Below are positions 1 to 5,698 of a DNA stretch of 5,929 bases, one piece after another. This DNA comes from DASPKS01 sp035628035 (lineage in GTDB: Bacteria; Bacteroidota; Rhodothermia; Rhodothermales; Rubricoccaceae), in assembly GCA_035628035.1 (NCBI GenBank), contig DASPKS010000263.1, forward strand, positions 1 through 5,929. Direction: 5' to 3'. Position numbers and translations under genes: made by a program. Within the stretch, counting starts at the first letter, position 1, and the number at the start of each line of letters is the position of its first letter. The notes under the pieces are model-generated. The model did not search any database, had not been told where the DNA came from, and saw only the letters and a program-made list of their open reading frames with translations.

Positions 1-915
1 GAAGTGGAACGGTCGTGGCGTCACCTGGGCGTGGAACCCTTCGGCGACGAGGCGCGCGCTCGCGTCCGCGTGCACGGCGTGCGTGTCGGGCCAGCGCTCG
101 ACCTCGCGATGAAAGAGCGGTGCAGCGAGCCGCTTCAGCCGTACGTCGTCGGCGGAGAGGAGCACGAGGCCGGTGCCGGCCGTCCACGAGGCGAGTTGGC
201 GCGCGAAGGCATCGCGCCAGCGCGCGCCCGGCGCCCATGTGGTGCGGAGGTCATCGAGCAGGGCGCCGGTGTGCCGCCCGCGCGGGAGTGCTGCCGCGAC
301 GGCGTCGAGCACGATGACGATCCCCTCCCCGAGCACGAGCCGCCCGACGGCGCCCCGGTTCAGGCTCGCCTGGTGCCCATCTTCGTACGCCACGCGGACC
401 GGCCCGTCCTCGCTCAGCACGGCGGTGGCGTGTACCTCCGCGAAGTCGTGGTCCTCATCGGCGAGCCAGAAAACGGGGACGACGGGGCGGCCCGTCTCTT
501 CCGCGAGCCGCGACGCGAGCTGGACCGCGGTCAGCGCCTTGTAGAGGGTGTAGAGCGGCCCGCCGAAGAGCCCGAGCTGCTGCCCCGTGACGACGGCCGC
601 ACTCTCCGGCTCGCGCAGCCGCTCGGCGTTCGCCCGTGCGGCCTCATCGGCCCCCCAGCGGGCCTGCTGCTCGGCGAGGACGTCGGCCAGCGTGGCGCGG
701 TCGCGGGGGTGGGCCGCCGCGCGGTGGGCGGCCTCGGCGCGGGCCCCGGCGTCCCAGGGGTCGTGCGCATAGAAGGCGAGCGCGCGGGGATCGCCGTCGG
801 CGTACGCCGAGAAGAGCGCCGACGCACCGAGGTCGGCGTGGGGGATGCGCTTCGCGTCGGAGGGGGGGGATCGAGGGAGAAAGACCGCGGAGTCGGGGTC
901 GCCCGGGCCGGCCAT
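1..915 (-). CDS. bshC: Bacillithiol biosynthesis cysteine-adding enzyme BshC (N-terminal part, runs off left edge)
   Basis: BshC is the putative ligase that adds cysteine to glucosaminyl-malate in the last step of bacillithiol synthesis, in the cytoplasm. The frame is open from ATG at 915 to the window edge with no stop (305 codons). The family is about 520-540 residues long, so this is a little over half of it. Two signature blocks are clear. Residues 108-126 contain VVTGQQLGLFGGPLYTLYK, the conserved TGQQ-GLFGGPLYT-YK stretch of the Rossmann-like core. Residues 147-161 read PVFWLADEDHDFAEV, matching the family's PVFW-A-EDHD-EV block. The start is supported by AGGAG five bases upstream and by the preceding gene's stop only 9 bp away. 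Residues 16-19 are encoded across a run of eight C on the coding strand (plus 862-869), a possible slippage or sequencing-error site. Identification is confident; the C-terminal half, including its coiled coil, is not visible. Confidence 0.93.
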   Translation of the reverse strand, partial: MAGPGDPDSAVFLPRSPPSDAKRIPHADLGASALFSAYADGDPRALAFYAHDPWDAGARAEAAHRAAAHPRDRATLADVLAEQQARWGADEAARANAERLREPESAAVVTGQQLGLFGGPLYTLYKALTAVQLASRLAEETGRPVVPVFWLADEDHDFAEVHATAVLSEDGPVRVAYEDGHQASLNRGAVGRLVLGEGIVIVLDAVAAALPRGRHTGALLDDLRTTWAPGARWRDAFARQLASWTAGTGLVLLSADDVRLKRLAAPLFHREVERWPDTHAVHADASARLVAEGFHAQVTPRPFHF

Positions 916-920
916 TCTCG

Positions 921-925
921 CTCCT
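921..925 (-). promoter_or_regulatory. Shine-Dalgarno site of bshC overlapping the upstream stop codon
   Basis: On the minus strand the junction reads TGAGGAGCGAGAATG. The stop codon TGA (927-925) shares its A with AGGAG (925-921), and five bases separate that from the bshC ATG (915-913). This is the clearest Shine-Dalgarno site at any start in the window. It implies that ribosomes finishing the upstream gene can start bshC directly. Confidence 0.75.
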
Positions 926-1521
926 CAGTTCTCCGACCGCATCCGGGCGATCTCGTCGCGGAGGCGGGCCGCCGTCTCGTAGTCCTCCTCCTCGATGGCC
1001 TTCTGGAGCTGCGCCTCCATCCGCTCGAGGCGCGAGCCGCCGCCGCTGCGGGCCGGGCGGGCGGCCTCAGGCTCGGGGGCGGGCGCCGGCTCGCTCGCCT
1101 CGATCCCCTCGTCCTCGGCGGGGATACCGGCCTCGTCCATCACGGTAGCCGAGACGAACAGCGGGGCGTCCATCCGCACGGCCAGGGCGACGGCGTCGGA
1201 GGGGCGCGCGTCGAGCTGGCCCTCCTCCTCGTCGTAGACGTAGCGGACCTTCGCGAAGAACGTCCCCTCGCGGAGGTCATCGATGACGACGTCGGTGACC
1301 TCGGCGCCGAGGGCGTCGAAGAGGTTGCGGAGCAGGTCGTGCGTCATCGGGCGGGGCGGCTGGATCTTCTCCAGCTCGAGCGCGATGGCCTGCGCCTCGA
1401 ACGCGCCGATGATGATGGGGAGGCGGCGGTTCCCCCCTACCTCGCCGAGCACGAGCGCGTACGCGCCGCCGCTCGAGGGGCTGGTGGAGAGACCGACGAT
1501 GTCGACCTGCACGTGGTCCAT
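925..1521 (-). CDS. Bifunctional nuclease (BFN/DUF151) family protein with C-terminal UVR motif
   Basis: The product has 198 residues. Residues 1-130 form the BFN (DUF151) domain: a start of the MDHVQVDIVGLS type, then LPIIIGAFEAQAI (34-46), RPMTHDLL (57-64), DLREGTFFAKV (82-92) and DARPSDAVALAVR (104-116), all landmarks of the family. Residues about 135-163 are an Ala/Pro/Glu-rich, probably disordered linker. Residues 164-197 (RLERMEAQLQKAIEEEDYE and on) are a UVR motif like the UvrB/UvrC interaction helix hairpin. A plant member of this family was reported to have DNase and RNase activity; the role of bacterial members is poorly defined, so nuclease activity here is only an inference. The start is the first ATG of the frame and matches the family N-terminus; no Shine-Dalgarno site precedes it. 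It lies 58 bp after hisC and 9 bp before bshC, probably in the same transcript. The UVR tail suggests contact with a protein or nucleic-acid partner. Confidence 0.9.
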   Translation of the reverse strand: MDHVQVDIVGLSTSPSSGGAYALVLGEVGGNRRLPIIIGAFEAQAIALELEKIQPPRPMTHDLLRNLFDALGAEVTDVVIDDLREGTFFAKVRYVYDEEEGQLDARPSDAVALAVRMDAPLFVSATVMDEAGIPAEDEGIEASEPAPAPEPEAARPARSGGGSRLERMEAQLQKAIEEEDYETAARLRDEIARMRSEN

Positions 1522-1579
1522 ACTTGACGATGCCGAGAAGGGCGAGAAGATACGCCGGCCAGAGAAGGGCCGCGGGCCG

Positions 1580-2701
1580 TCAGGAGGCCGCCGGGGCCTG
1601 CGAGCGGGCGGGGGCTGCCTCGGCCAGCACCCCCTCCAACGCCCCCAGAAAGGCGTCGTTCTCGGCAGGCGCGCCGACGGAGACGCGGGCCCACCCGTCG
1701 AGCGCGGGGTACCCCGACATGTCGCGGATGCGGACGCCTCCAGCGGCCAGCCGCTCGATCAGCACGCGAGGCGGGAGCGCCGTGCGGAGGAGGAAGAAGT
1801 TGGCCGCGCCGGGGAGCGTCTCGGCCCCGTCAACGCCGGAGAGCCGCGCCAGCACGCGCTCGCGCTCGGCCGTGAGGCGGGCGGCCCGCTCGGCCACCAG
1901 CGCCGGCCGGTCGAGCAGCGCGAGGGCGACCTCCTCGGAGAACCGGTCTACGAGGAACGGGAGCCGCGCCTTCTCCACCTCGCGGATCACGTCGGGGTCG
2001 CCGAGGAGGTAGCCGATGCGGAGCCCGGCCAGCCCCATCGCCTTCGAGAAGGTCCGCAGCACGAGGACGTTGGGGTGCCGCGCGACGAGGGCGTCGGCCG
2101 TCAGTCCCTCGACGAACTCGTAGTACGCCTCGTCGACGAGGAGGAAGCCGGGGACCCCTTCGGCGAGCACCTGGACGCCCTCGAAGGGGATCGTCTGGCC
2201 CGTCGGGTTGTTCGGTGTCGTGACGACGGTGAGGGCGGCGTTCGCTTCCTGCGCGGCCCGAAGGATGGCGCTGGCATCGTGCCGGAGGTTGACGTCGGCG
2301 TTCACACCGACGACGCGGGCGGCGTGCATCCGCGCCACGCTCTCGAACAGCGCGAACATCGGGCGTGGGAGGACCACCGGCACGTCGCGCCCGAGGAACG
2401 CGAGCCCGATCGTGTGCACGATGTCGTTCGAGCCGCGCCCGAAGAGGAGCCCGTCTTTCGGGTGGCCGAGCTTCGTCGCGAGGGCCGCCGCGAGCCGGCG
2501 CGGGCGGTCGTCGGGGTACCGGTTCCAGTCCGCCTCGGCGAAGCGGAGCGCCAGCTCGCGCTTCAGCTCAGCGGGGAGGTCGTACGGGCTCTCGTTCTGG
2601 TCGAGCTTGGCCCGCGCGTCGGCCTCCGTCGGGACGAGGTACGCGCGCTCGGCGCGGACCTCCGGGCGGATCAGGTCGAGCAGCGAGGCGGGGGCGGACA
2701 T
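1580..2701 (-). CDS. hisC: Histidinol-phosphate aminotransferase
   Basis: This PLP-dependent class I/II (fold type I) aminotransferase converts imidazole-acetol phosphate and glutamate to histidinol phosphate and 2-oxoglutarate in histidine synthesis. The 373-residue length is normal for HisC. Visible landmarks are KLDQNESP (32-39), RYPD (61-64), TTPNNPTG (161-168), DEAYYEF (190-196) with the PLP-ring Asp190, TFSKAMGLAGLRIGY (217-231) with the Schiff-base Lys220, ANFFLLR (300-306), and Arg339 in ARVSVG as the likely substrate-carboxylate ligand. The LDQNE and PNNPTG pattern with FSKA fits HisC better than aspartate or aromatic aminotransferases, although HisC-like enzymes can also act on aromatic amino acids. 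No other his gene is in the window, so the gene is separated from a his operon here. The start is ATG at 2701 without a clear Shine-Dalgarno site. It sits 55 bp after the DUF3276 gene; an AT-rich -7-like box lies in that gap. Confidence 0.94.
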   Translation of the reverse strand: MSAPASLLDLIRPEVRAERAYLVPTEADARAKLDQNESPYDLPAELKRELALRFAEADWNRYPDDRPRRLAAALATKLGHPKDGLLFGRGSNDIVHTIGLAFLGRDVPVVLPRPMFALFESVARMHAARVVGVNADVNLRHDASAILRAAQEANAALTVVTTPNNPTGQTIPFEGVQVLAEGVPGFLLVDEAYYEFVEGLTADALVARHPNVLVLRTFSKAMGLAGLRIGYLLGDPDVIREVEKARLPFLVDRFSEEVALALLDRPALVAERAARLTAERERVLARLSGVDGAETLPGAANFFLLRTALPPRVLIERLAAGGVRIRDMSGYPALDGWARVSVGAPAENDAFLGALEGVLAEAAPARSQAPAAS

Positions 2702-2720
2702 GCGGGGGCGAAGCGGCGGC

Positions 2721-2728
2721 CGAATATA
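2721..2728 (-). promoter_or_regulatory. Possible -7 promoter box upstream of hisC
   Basis: The minus strand reads TATATTCG, which differs in one base from the Bacteroidota -7 consensus TAnnTTTG. It is the only AT-rich island in a very GC-rich 55-bp gap. No TTG-type -33 box is visible about 19-20 bases upstream, so this may be chance. If active, it would give hisC and the genes after it a short leader of about a dozen bases. Confidence 0.25.
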
Positions 2729-2756
2729 CCCGCCGGCCCCGCCCGCGGCCCTACGC

Positions 2757-3083
2757 TTACCCCGCCGGGCTCAGGCGCGGCACGTCCGAGAAGTCGTACT
2801 CCGGGAGGCGCTCCTCGCGGATGTGCGCGATGGCCTCGTGGAGCGCCTCGACGAACTTCCCGAAGTCCTCCTTGTAGAGGTACACCTTGTGCTTCTCGTA
2901 CTGCCCCTCCCCGACGCGCTTGCTCTCGGTGATGGTCAGGAAGAAGTCCTTCCCCGAGCGGGTGCTCTTCACGTCGAAGAAGTAGGTGCGCTTGCCGGCG
3001 GGGACGCGCTTGGCGTACACCTCCTCCTCGTGCTCGCCGTTGCGCTCGCCGCTGCGGCGGTCGTCGTAGCCGTCTTCTCTCAT
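2757..3083 (-). CDS. DUF3276 family, Pur-alpha-like nucleic-acid-binding protein
   Basis: This small protein (108 residues) belongs to the DUF3276 family, common in Bacteroidota. The family shares the PUR fold of eukaryotic Pur-alpha, which binds single-stranded DNA or RNA. The charged N-terminus (1-20) is probably disordered. The core follows: VYAKRVPAGKRTYFFDVK (22-39), then TRSGKDFFLTITESKR (41-56), YEKHKVYLYKEDFGKFVEAL (62-81) and a helix to about residue 92. The basic and aromatic residues on the beta strands (KRTYFFDVK, YEKHKVYLYK) are the features expected for nucleic-acid contact. Length and motif order are normal for the family. The ATG at 3083 is the only reasonable start; only a weak AGG lies right next to it. 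The gene has its own candidate promoter after the terminator of the upstream unit and probably leads the operon with hisC, the BFN gene and bshC. The molecular target is unknown. Confidence 0.88.
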   Translation of the reverse strand: MREDGYDDRRSGERNGEHEEEVYAKRVPAGKRTYFFDVKSTRSGKDFFLTITESKRVGEGQYEKHKVYLYKEDFGKFVEALHEAIAHIREERLPEYDFSDVPRLSPAG

Positions 3084-3132
3084 CCTGCTGCGGGTGATGG
3101 GTGTGGGCCCGCGCAGCGAACGCGGACGCGCG

Positions 3133-3163
3133 CAAACTTCGGGACCCCCGGCCGAAAAAACAA
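3133..3163 (-). promoter_or_regulatory. Candidate Bacteroidota-type promoter for the DUF3276-hisC-BFN-bshC unit
   Basis: On the minus strand a TTG (3163-3161, at the start of TTGTTTTTT) is followed after 20 bases by GAAGTTTG (3140-3133). The latter matches TAnnTTTG at all conserved positions except the first. The spacing fits the -33/-7 arrangement described for Bacteroidota primary sigma factors. A start site about 7 bases downstream would give a leader of roughly 40 bases before the ATG at 3083. The -33 part lies within the T-tract of the preceding terminator. Position between two units supports the call, but the match is short. Confidence 0.4.
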
Positions 3164-3181
3164 CACGCCGCCGGACGCGGC
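3155..3181 (-). terminator. Intrinsic terminator of the punA-protease unit
   Basis: The minus strand forms the stem GCCGC/GCGGC (3181-3177 paired with 3171-3167) around a five-base loop. It is followed by GTGTTGTTTTTT ending at 3155, a strong T-run in otherwise GC-rich DNA. The first G of the stem is the last base of the protease TAG stop codon, so the terminator starts inside the gene. The stem is short, but the T-tract and the position directly after the gene make the call reasonable. Confidence 0.65.
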
Positions 3182-4842
3182 TACCGAATCATAGCCCGCG
3201 GGAGCGGGTGGAGCGCGGGGGGCCAGAGGAGGGGGCGGCCGAGGAACACCCGGAGGAGCGCGCCGCGCTCGGGATCGAGCCGGTCGAGCCGTGCGGCGAG
3301 GGCTTCGGCGTCGGCGTGGTTCCCGCGCGCGAGGTGGCCCGCTGCGAGGAGGAAGAGCGCCGGCGCGAAGTCGGGGTCGCGGTCGAGCACCTCCCCGAGG
3401 GCGGCTTCCGCCTTCGCGTAGTCGAGGCGGGCCGTGTGGACGTGCGCGAGGCCGAGCGCGCCGAGCCGCGCGAAGGGCGCGTACCGCTGCGTGCGCGCGA
3501 AGAGGTCGGCGGCGGCGGCGTAGTCCTCACGGCGGTAGTGGTGGTGGGCGAGGGCGTAGGCAGCCGGGAAGTAGTCGGCCGCGCGGGCGAGCGCCTCGCG
3601 GTAGGCCGCCGCCGCCGCCTCGCGCTCGCCGACGGCGTCGAGGACGGACCCGGCGAGGAAGGGGAGCGAGGGGTCGGCGCGCTCCCCGCGCACGGCCGCT
3701 TGCAGCCGGCCGAGGAGCCGCTCGGACGAGGCCTGCGGCTGGCGAGCGTGGAGGAGGGCGAGCGCCGCTTCGAGGGCCTGCGCCTGGGGGGTCGTCGCCG
3801 CTTCGGTCAGCAAGCGGGGGAGCGAGCCCGGTCGCGCGCGGCCCAGCCGGCGGGCGAGCGCCGGACGCGGGTCGGCGGCCAGGCACACGTCCTCGCGGAG
3901 GAGGTCGGGCTCGCGAACGCCCCGTCCCGACACGACCACGCCGATCACGCGGCCCGCCGCGTCGAGGAGGGGCCCCCCGCTGTCGCCGGGGCGGACGCGG
4001 TTCGCCGTCACGTGGAGCCGCTCGCCCTCCCCGAAGCGCACGCTCGGGTAGCGCACGCCGGCCGTCGTGCGCTGGACGCCGCCGGGCCAGCCGGCCGTGA
4101 ACGTCACCCCGTCATCGGACTCGTCGTGGTCGAGCGCGAGGGGGAGCGCGTGGAGGCCGGCGCGGCGGACCGCCCCGGGGTCGAGGTAGAGCACGGCCAC
4201 GTCGCGGGCGGGGTCGAGCGCCCACGCGCGGCGCGCCGTGAGGCGGCGGCCATCGGGGAGCAGCACGCGGACGGCGCGCGCGCCCTGCACCACGTGGAAG
4301 GCCGTCACGAGCGCGTCGTCGCCCACGAGGAAGGCGCTCCCCCGCCGCTGCACCCCGCGCCCTTCCGCGACGACGGGCACCACCGACGCTGCCGCGAGAT
4401 AGATCGCCGCCTCCGAGCGGTAGGCGTGGAGGGTCTGCGGGCGCGTCGCCCACGTCCGCGCGCCCGGCACGCGGAGCGCCACCGACGGGAGGGTGAGCGC
4501 GCCGGCCGCGCGGGCGCGGAGCGTGAACGCCCGCGCCAGCTCGACGGCGCCGGTCGCGTCGTCCCGGCGCACCGTCAGCGACTCGGCGCGGACCACCTCG
4601 AACGCGCCGTCCGGAAGCGTCACGGCGCGGAACGCGGCGACGAGCGCGGCCTCTCCTTCGGCATCCGAAGGAAGGGCCACGGCCTCGACGCGGTACCCGA
4701 ACGACTGCCCCACGGCCACCACCCACCGCTCCGGCGCGGCGAAGAGCTGGAGCGGGAGCGGGACCTCCCCTCCGGCCGGCTGGGCTGCCCCCCCGCGCGC
4801 GAGCGCGACTGGCAGGAGCAGCAGGCACAGGAGGCGGCGCAT
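3181..4842 (-). CDS. Exported trypsin-like serine protease with BatD-like N-terminal domain and C-terminal TPRs
   Basis: The product has 553 residues. Residues 1-20 are a signal peptide: MRR, a hydrophobic run LLCLLLLPVALA, and a probable cut near residue 20, so the protein is likely periplasmic or surface-exposed. Residues about 35-142 look like a beta-sandwich resembling BatD (oxygen-tolerance) repeats, with AFTLRARAAGALTLP (105-119) and a TRPQTL end. Residues 168-310 are an S1/trypsin-like protease with an apparently complete triad: His183 in LVTAFHVV, Asp214 in ARDVAVLYL and Ser288 in RPGDSGGPL. Residues about 392-526 hold about four TPR units, apparently for protein binding; no PDZ domain is seen. 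The start is the ATG whose A is the A of the punA stop (TGATG). A longer in-frame reading to 5115 lies inside punA and lacks a leader. No Shine-Dalgarno site is visible, so expression probably depends on coupling to punA. The protease class is sure, the BatD resemblance is by eye, and the substrate is unknown. Confidence 0.85.
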   Translation of the reverse strand: MRRLLCLLLLPVALARGGAAQPAGGEVPLPLQLFAAPERWVVAVGQSFGYRVEAVALPSDAEGEAALVAAFRAVTLPDGAFEVVRAESLTVRRDDATGAVELARAFTLRARAAGALTLPSVALRVPGARTWATRPQTLHAYRSEAAIYLAAASVVPVVAEGRGVQRRGSAFLVGDDALVTAFHVVQGARAVRVLLPDGRRLTARRAWALDPARDVAVLYLDPGAVRRAGLHALPLALDHDESDDGVTFTAGWPGGVQRTTAGVRYPSVRFGEGERLHVTANRVRPGDSGGPLLDAAGRVIGVVVSGRGVREPDLLREDVCLAADPRPALARRLGRARPGSLPRLLTEAATTPQAQALEAALALLHARQPQASSERLLGRLQAAVRGERADPSLPFLAGSVLDAVGEREAAAAAYREALARAADYFPAAYALAHHHYRREDYAAAADLFARTQRYAPFARLGALGLAHVHTARLDYAKAEAALGEVLDRDPDFAPALFLLAAGHLARGNHADAEALAARLDRLDPERGALLRVFLGRPLLWPPALHPLPRAMIR

Positions 4843-5648
4843 CAGTCGTCGGGCACTTCTCGGACGAGGGCGCGGACCCAGGCGGCGAGGCGCGCGCGCA
4901 CCTGCCGTCCGACCTCGAGCACCTCCTCGTGATTGAGCGGGGCGCCGGAGAGGCCGGCCGCGAGGTTCGTAATCGCTGAGAGGCCGAGCACCTTCATGCC
5001 GAGGGCCGCCGCCTGGATCGCTTCGGGGACCGTGCTCATGCCGACGGCGTCGGCCCCGGCGCGGCGGAAGAAACGGATCTCCGCGGGCGTCTCGTAGGAG
5101 GGGCCGGCCGTCCACACGTACACCCCCTCACGGTACGGGATTCCCAGCCCGCGCGCAAGGGCACCGGCGTGTGCCCGCCATGCCCGGTCGTACGGGTTCG
5201 ACATGTCCGGAAAGCGGGTCTCCCCCTCCCCCACCGGGCCCGCCAGCGGGCTGGCGAGCGCGAGGTTGAGGTGGTCGCTGATCAGCATGAGCGTGCCGGG
5301 CGTGAACGCGGGGTCGAGGCCGCCGGCGGCGTTGGTCAGGAGGAGCCGCCGCGCGCCGAGCGCGTGGGCCAGCCGCACGGGAAAGGTGACGTCTCGGAGG
5401 GGGTAGCCCTCGTAGGCGTGCACGCGCCCCCGCACGAAGAGCACCTCGCGCCCTTCGAGCCGCCCGAAGACGAGCTGGCCGGTGTGCCCTGCGACCGTCG
5501 AGCGGGGGTAGCCGGGGATCGCTTCCGTGGGGATCGCGACGGGGTCCTCCGCCTCGTCGGCGAGGGCGCCGAGGCCGGAGCCGAGGACGAGCGCGAGCGC
5601 GGGCGCAGCGTCGGTGCGGGCGCGGACAGCGGCGAGGGCGTCGGTCAT
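4842..5648 (-). CDS. punA: Purine nucleoside phosphorylase, trimeric (PNP I) type
   Basis: This enzyme phosphorolyses inosine or guanosine to hypoxanthine or guanine plus ribose 1-phosphate in purine salvage, in the cytoplasm. The 268-residue length and motif order fit the low-molecular-mass trimeric family (PunA, human PNP) and not hexameric DeoD. Motifs are VLGSGLG (21-27) with phosphate-binding Ser24, AGHTGQLVFG (53-62) with His55, RGRVHAYEGY (73-82) with Arg75 and His77, TNAAGG (105-110), AGPSYETPAE (181-190) with base-binding Glu186, VGMSTVPEA (202-210) with Met204, and LSAITNLAAG (223-232) with Asn228. Glu186 and Asn228 are the pair expected for 6-oxopurine specificity. An in-frame TGA lies directly before the ATG, so translation cannot start further upstream. 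No Shine-Dalgarno site is visible; the leader is filled by a 7-bp tandem repeat. The stop overlaps the start of the downstream protease by one base. Related 5'-methylthioadenosine phosphorylases are less likely given the Glu/Asn pair. Confidence 0.95.
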   Translation of the reverse strand: MTDALAAVRARTDAAPALALVLGSGLGALADEAEDPVAIPTEAIPGYPRSTVAGHTGQLVFGRLEGREVLFVRGRVHAYEGYPLRDVTFPVRLAHALGARRLLLTNAAGGLDPAFTPGTLMLISDHLNLALASPLAGPVGEGETRFPDMSNPYDRAWRAHAGALARGLGIPYREGVYVWTAGPSYETPAEIRFFRRAGADAVGMSTVPEAIQAAALGMKVLGLSAITNLAAGLSGAPLNHEEVLEVGRQVRARLAAWVRALVREVPDD

Positions 5649-5651
5649 TCA

Positions 5652-5689
5652 GCGAACAGTAGACGGTGGACGGCGGACAGTGGACGGAC
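5652..5689. repeat. Imperfect 7-bp tandem repeat in the punA leader
   Basis: Five successive 7-mers on the plus strand follow one pattern: GCGAACA, GTAGACG, GTGGACG, GCGGACA, GTGGACG, then a partial GAC. The consensus is GTGGACG, with changes mainly at positions 2, 3 and 7. The array begins three bases beyond the punA start codon and ends ten bases before the foldback element. It therefore fills the space where a ribosome-binding site and leader would be. Confidence 0.7.
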
Positions 5690-5698
5690 CCACCTGTG

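Noticed and set aside
1276..1287. 12-bp perfect palindrome GTCATCGATGAC
   Set aside because: It lies within the BFN gene and is explained by the codons for Val-Ile-Asp-Asp in a conserved stretch; no second site or regulatory context is seen.
4..1527. 507-codon open frame on the plus strand
   Set aside because: It is antisense to bshC and the BFN gene, which carry clear family motifs. Its product is an Arg/Gly/Ala/Glu-rich low-complexity chain typical of antisense frames in GC-rich DNA.
1545..1552. TATCTTCT as a -7 promoter box for the BFN gene
   Set aside because: It misses two conserved bases of TAnnTTTG and has no -33 partner.
1556..1572. Small hairpin CGGCC/GGCCG after hisC as a terminator
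   Set aside because: The stem is only 5 bp, no T-run follows, and such stems are common by chance in GC-rich DNA.
1283..2932. 549-codon open frame on the plus strand
   Set aside because: It is antisense to hisC and part of the DUF3276 gene, with no recognisable domain and skewed composition.
2671..3135. 154-codon minus-strand frame overlapping the DUF3276 gene
   Set aside because: It is a shifted frame over the DUF3276 coding sequence; its product is Arg-rich and without motifs.
3094..4932. 612-codon open frame on the plus strand
   Set aside because: It mirrors the protease gene on the opposite strand, and its composition is that of a reverse-complement shadow.
4843..5115. N-terminal extension of the protease frame to 5115
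   Set aside because: The extension lies entirely within punA in another frame, is Arg/Gly-rich, and would bury the signal peptide. The ATG at 4842 begins directly with a leader and overlaps the punA stop.
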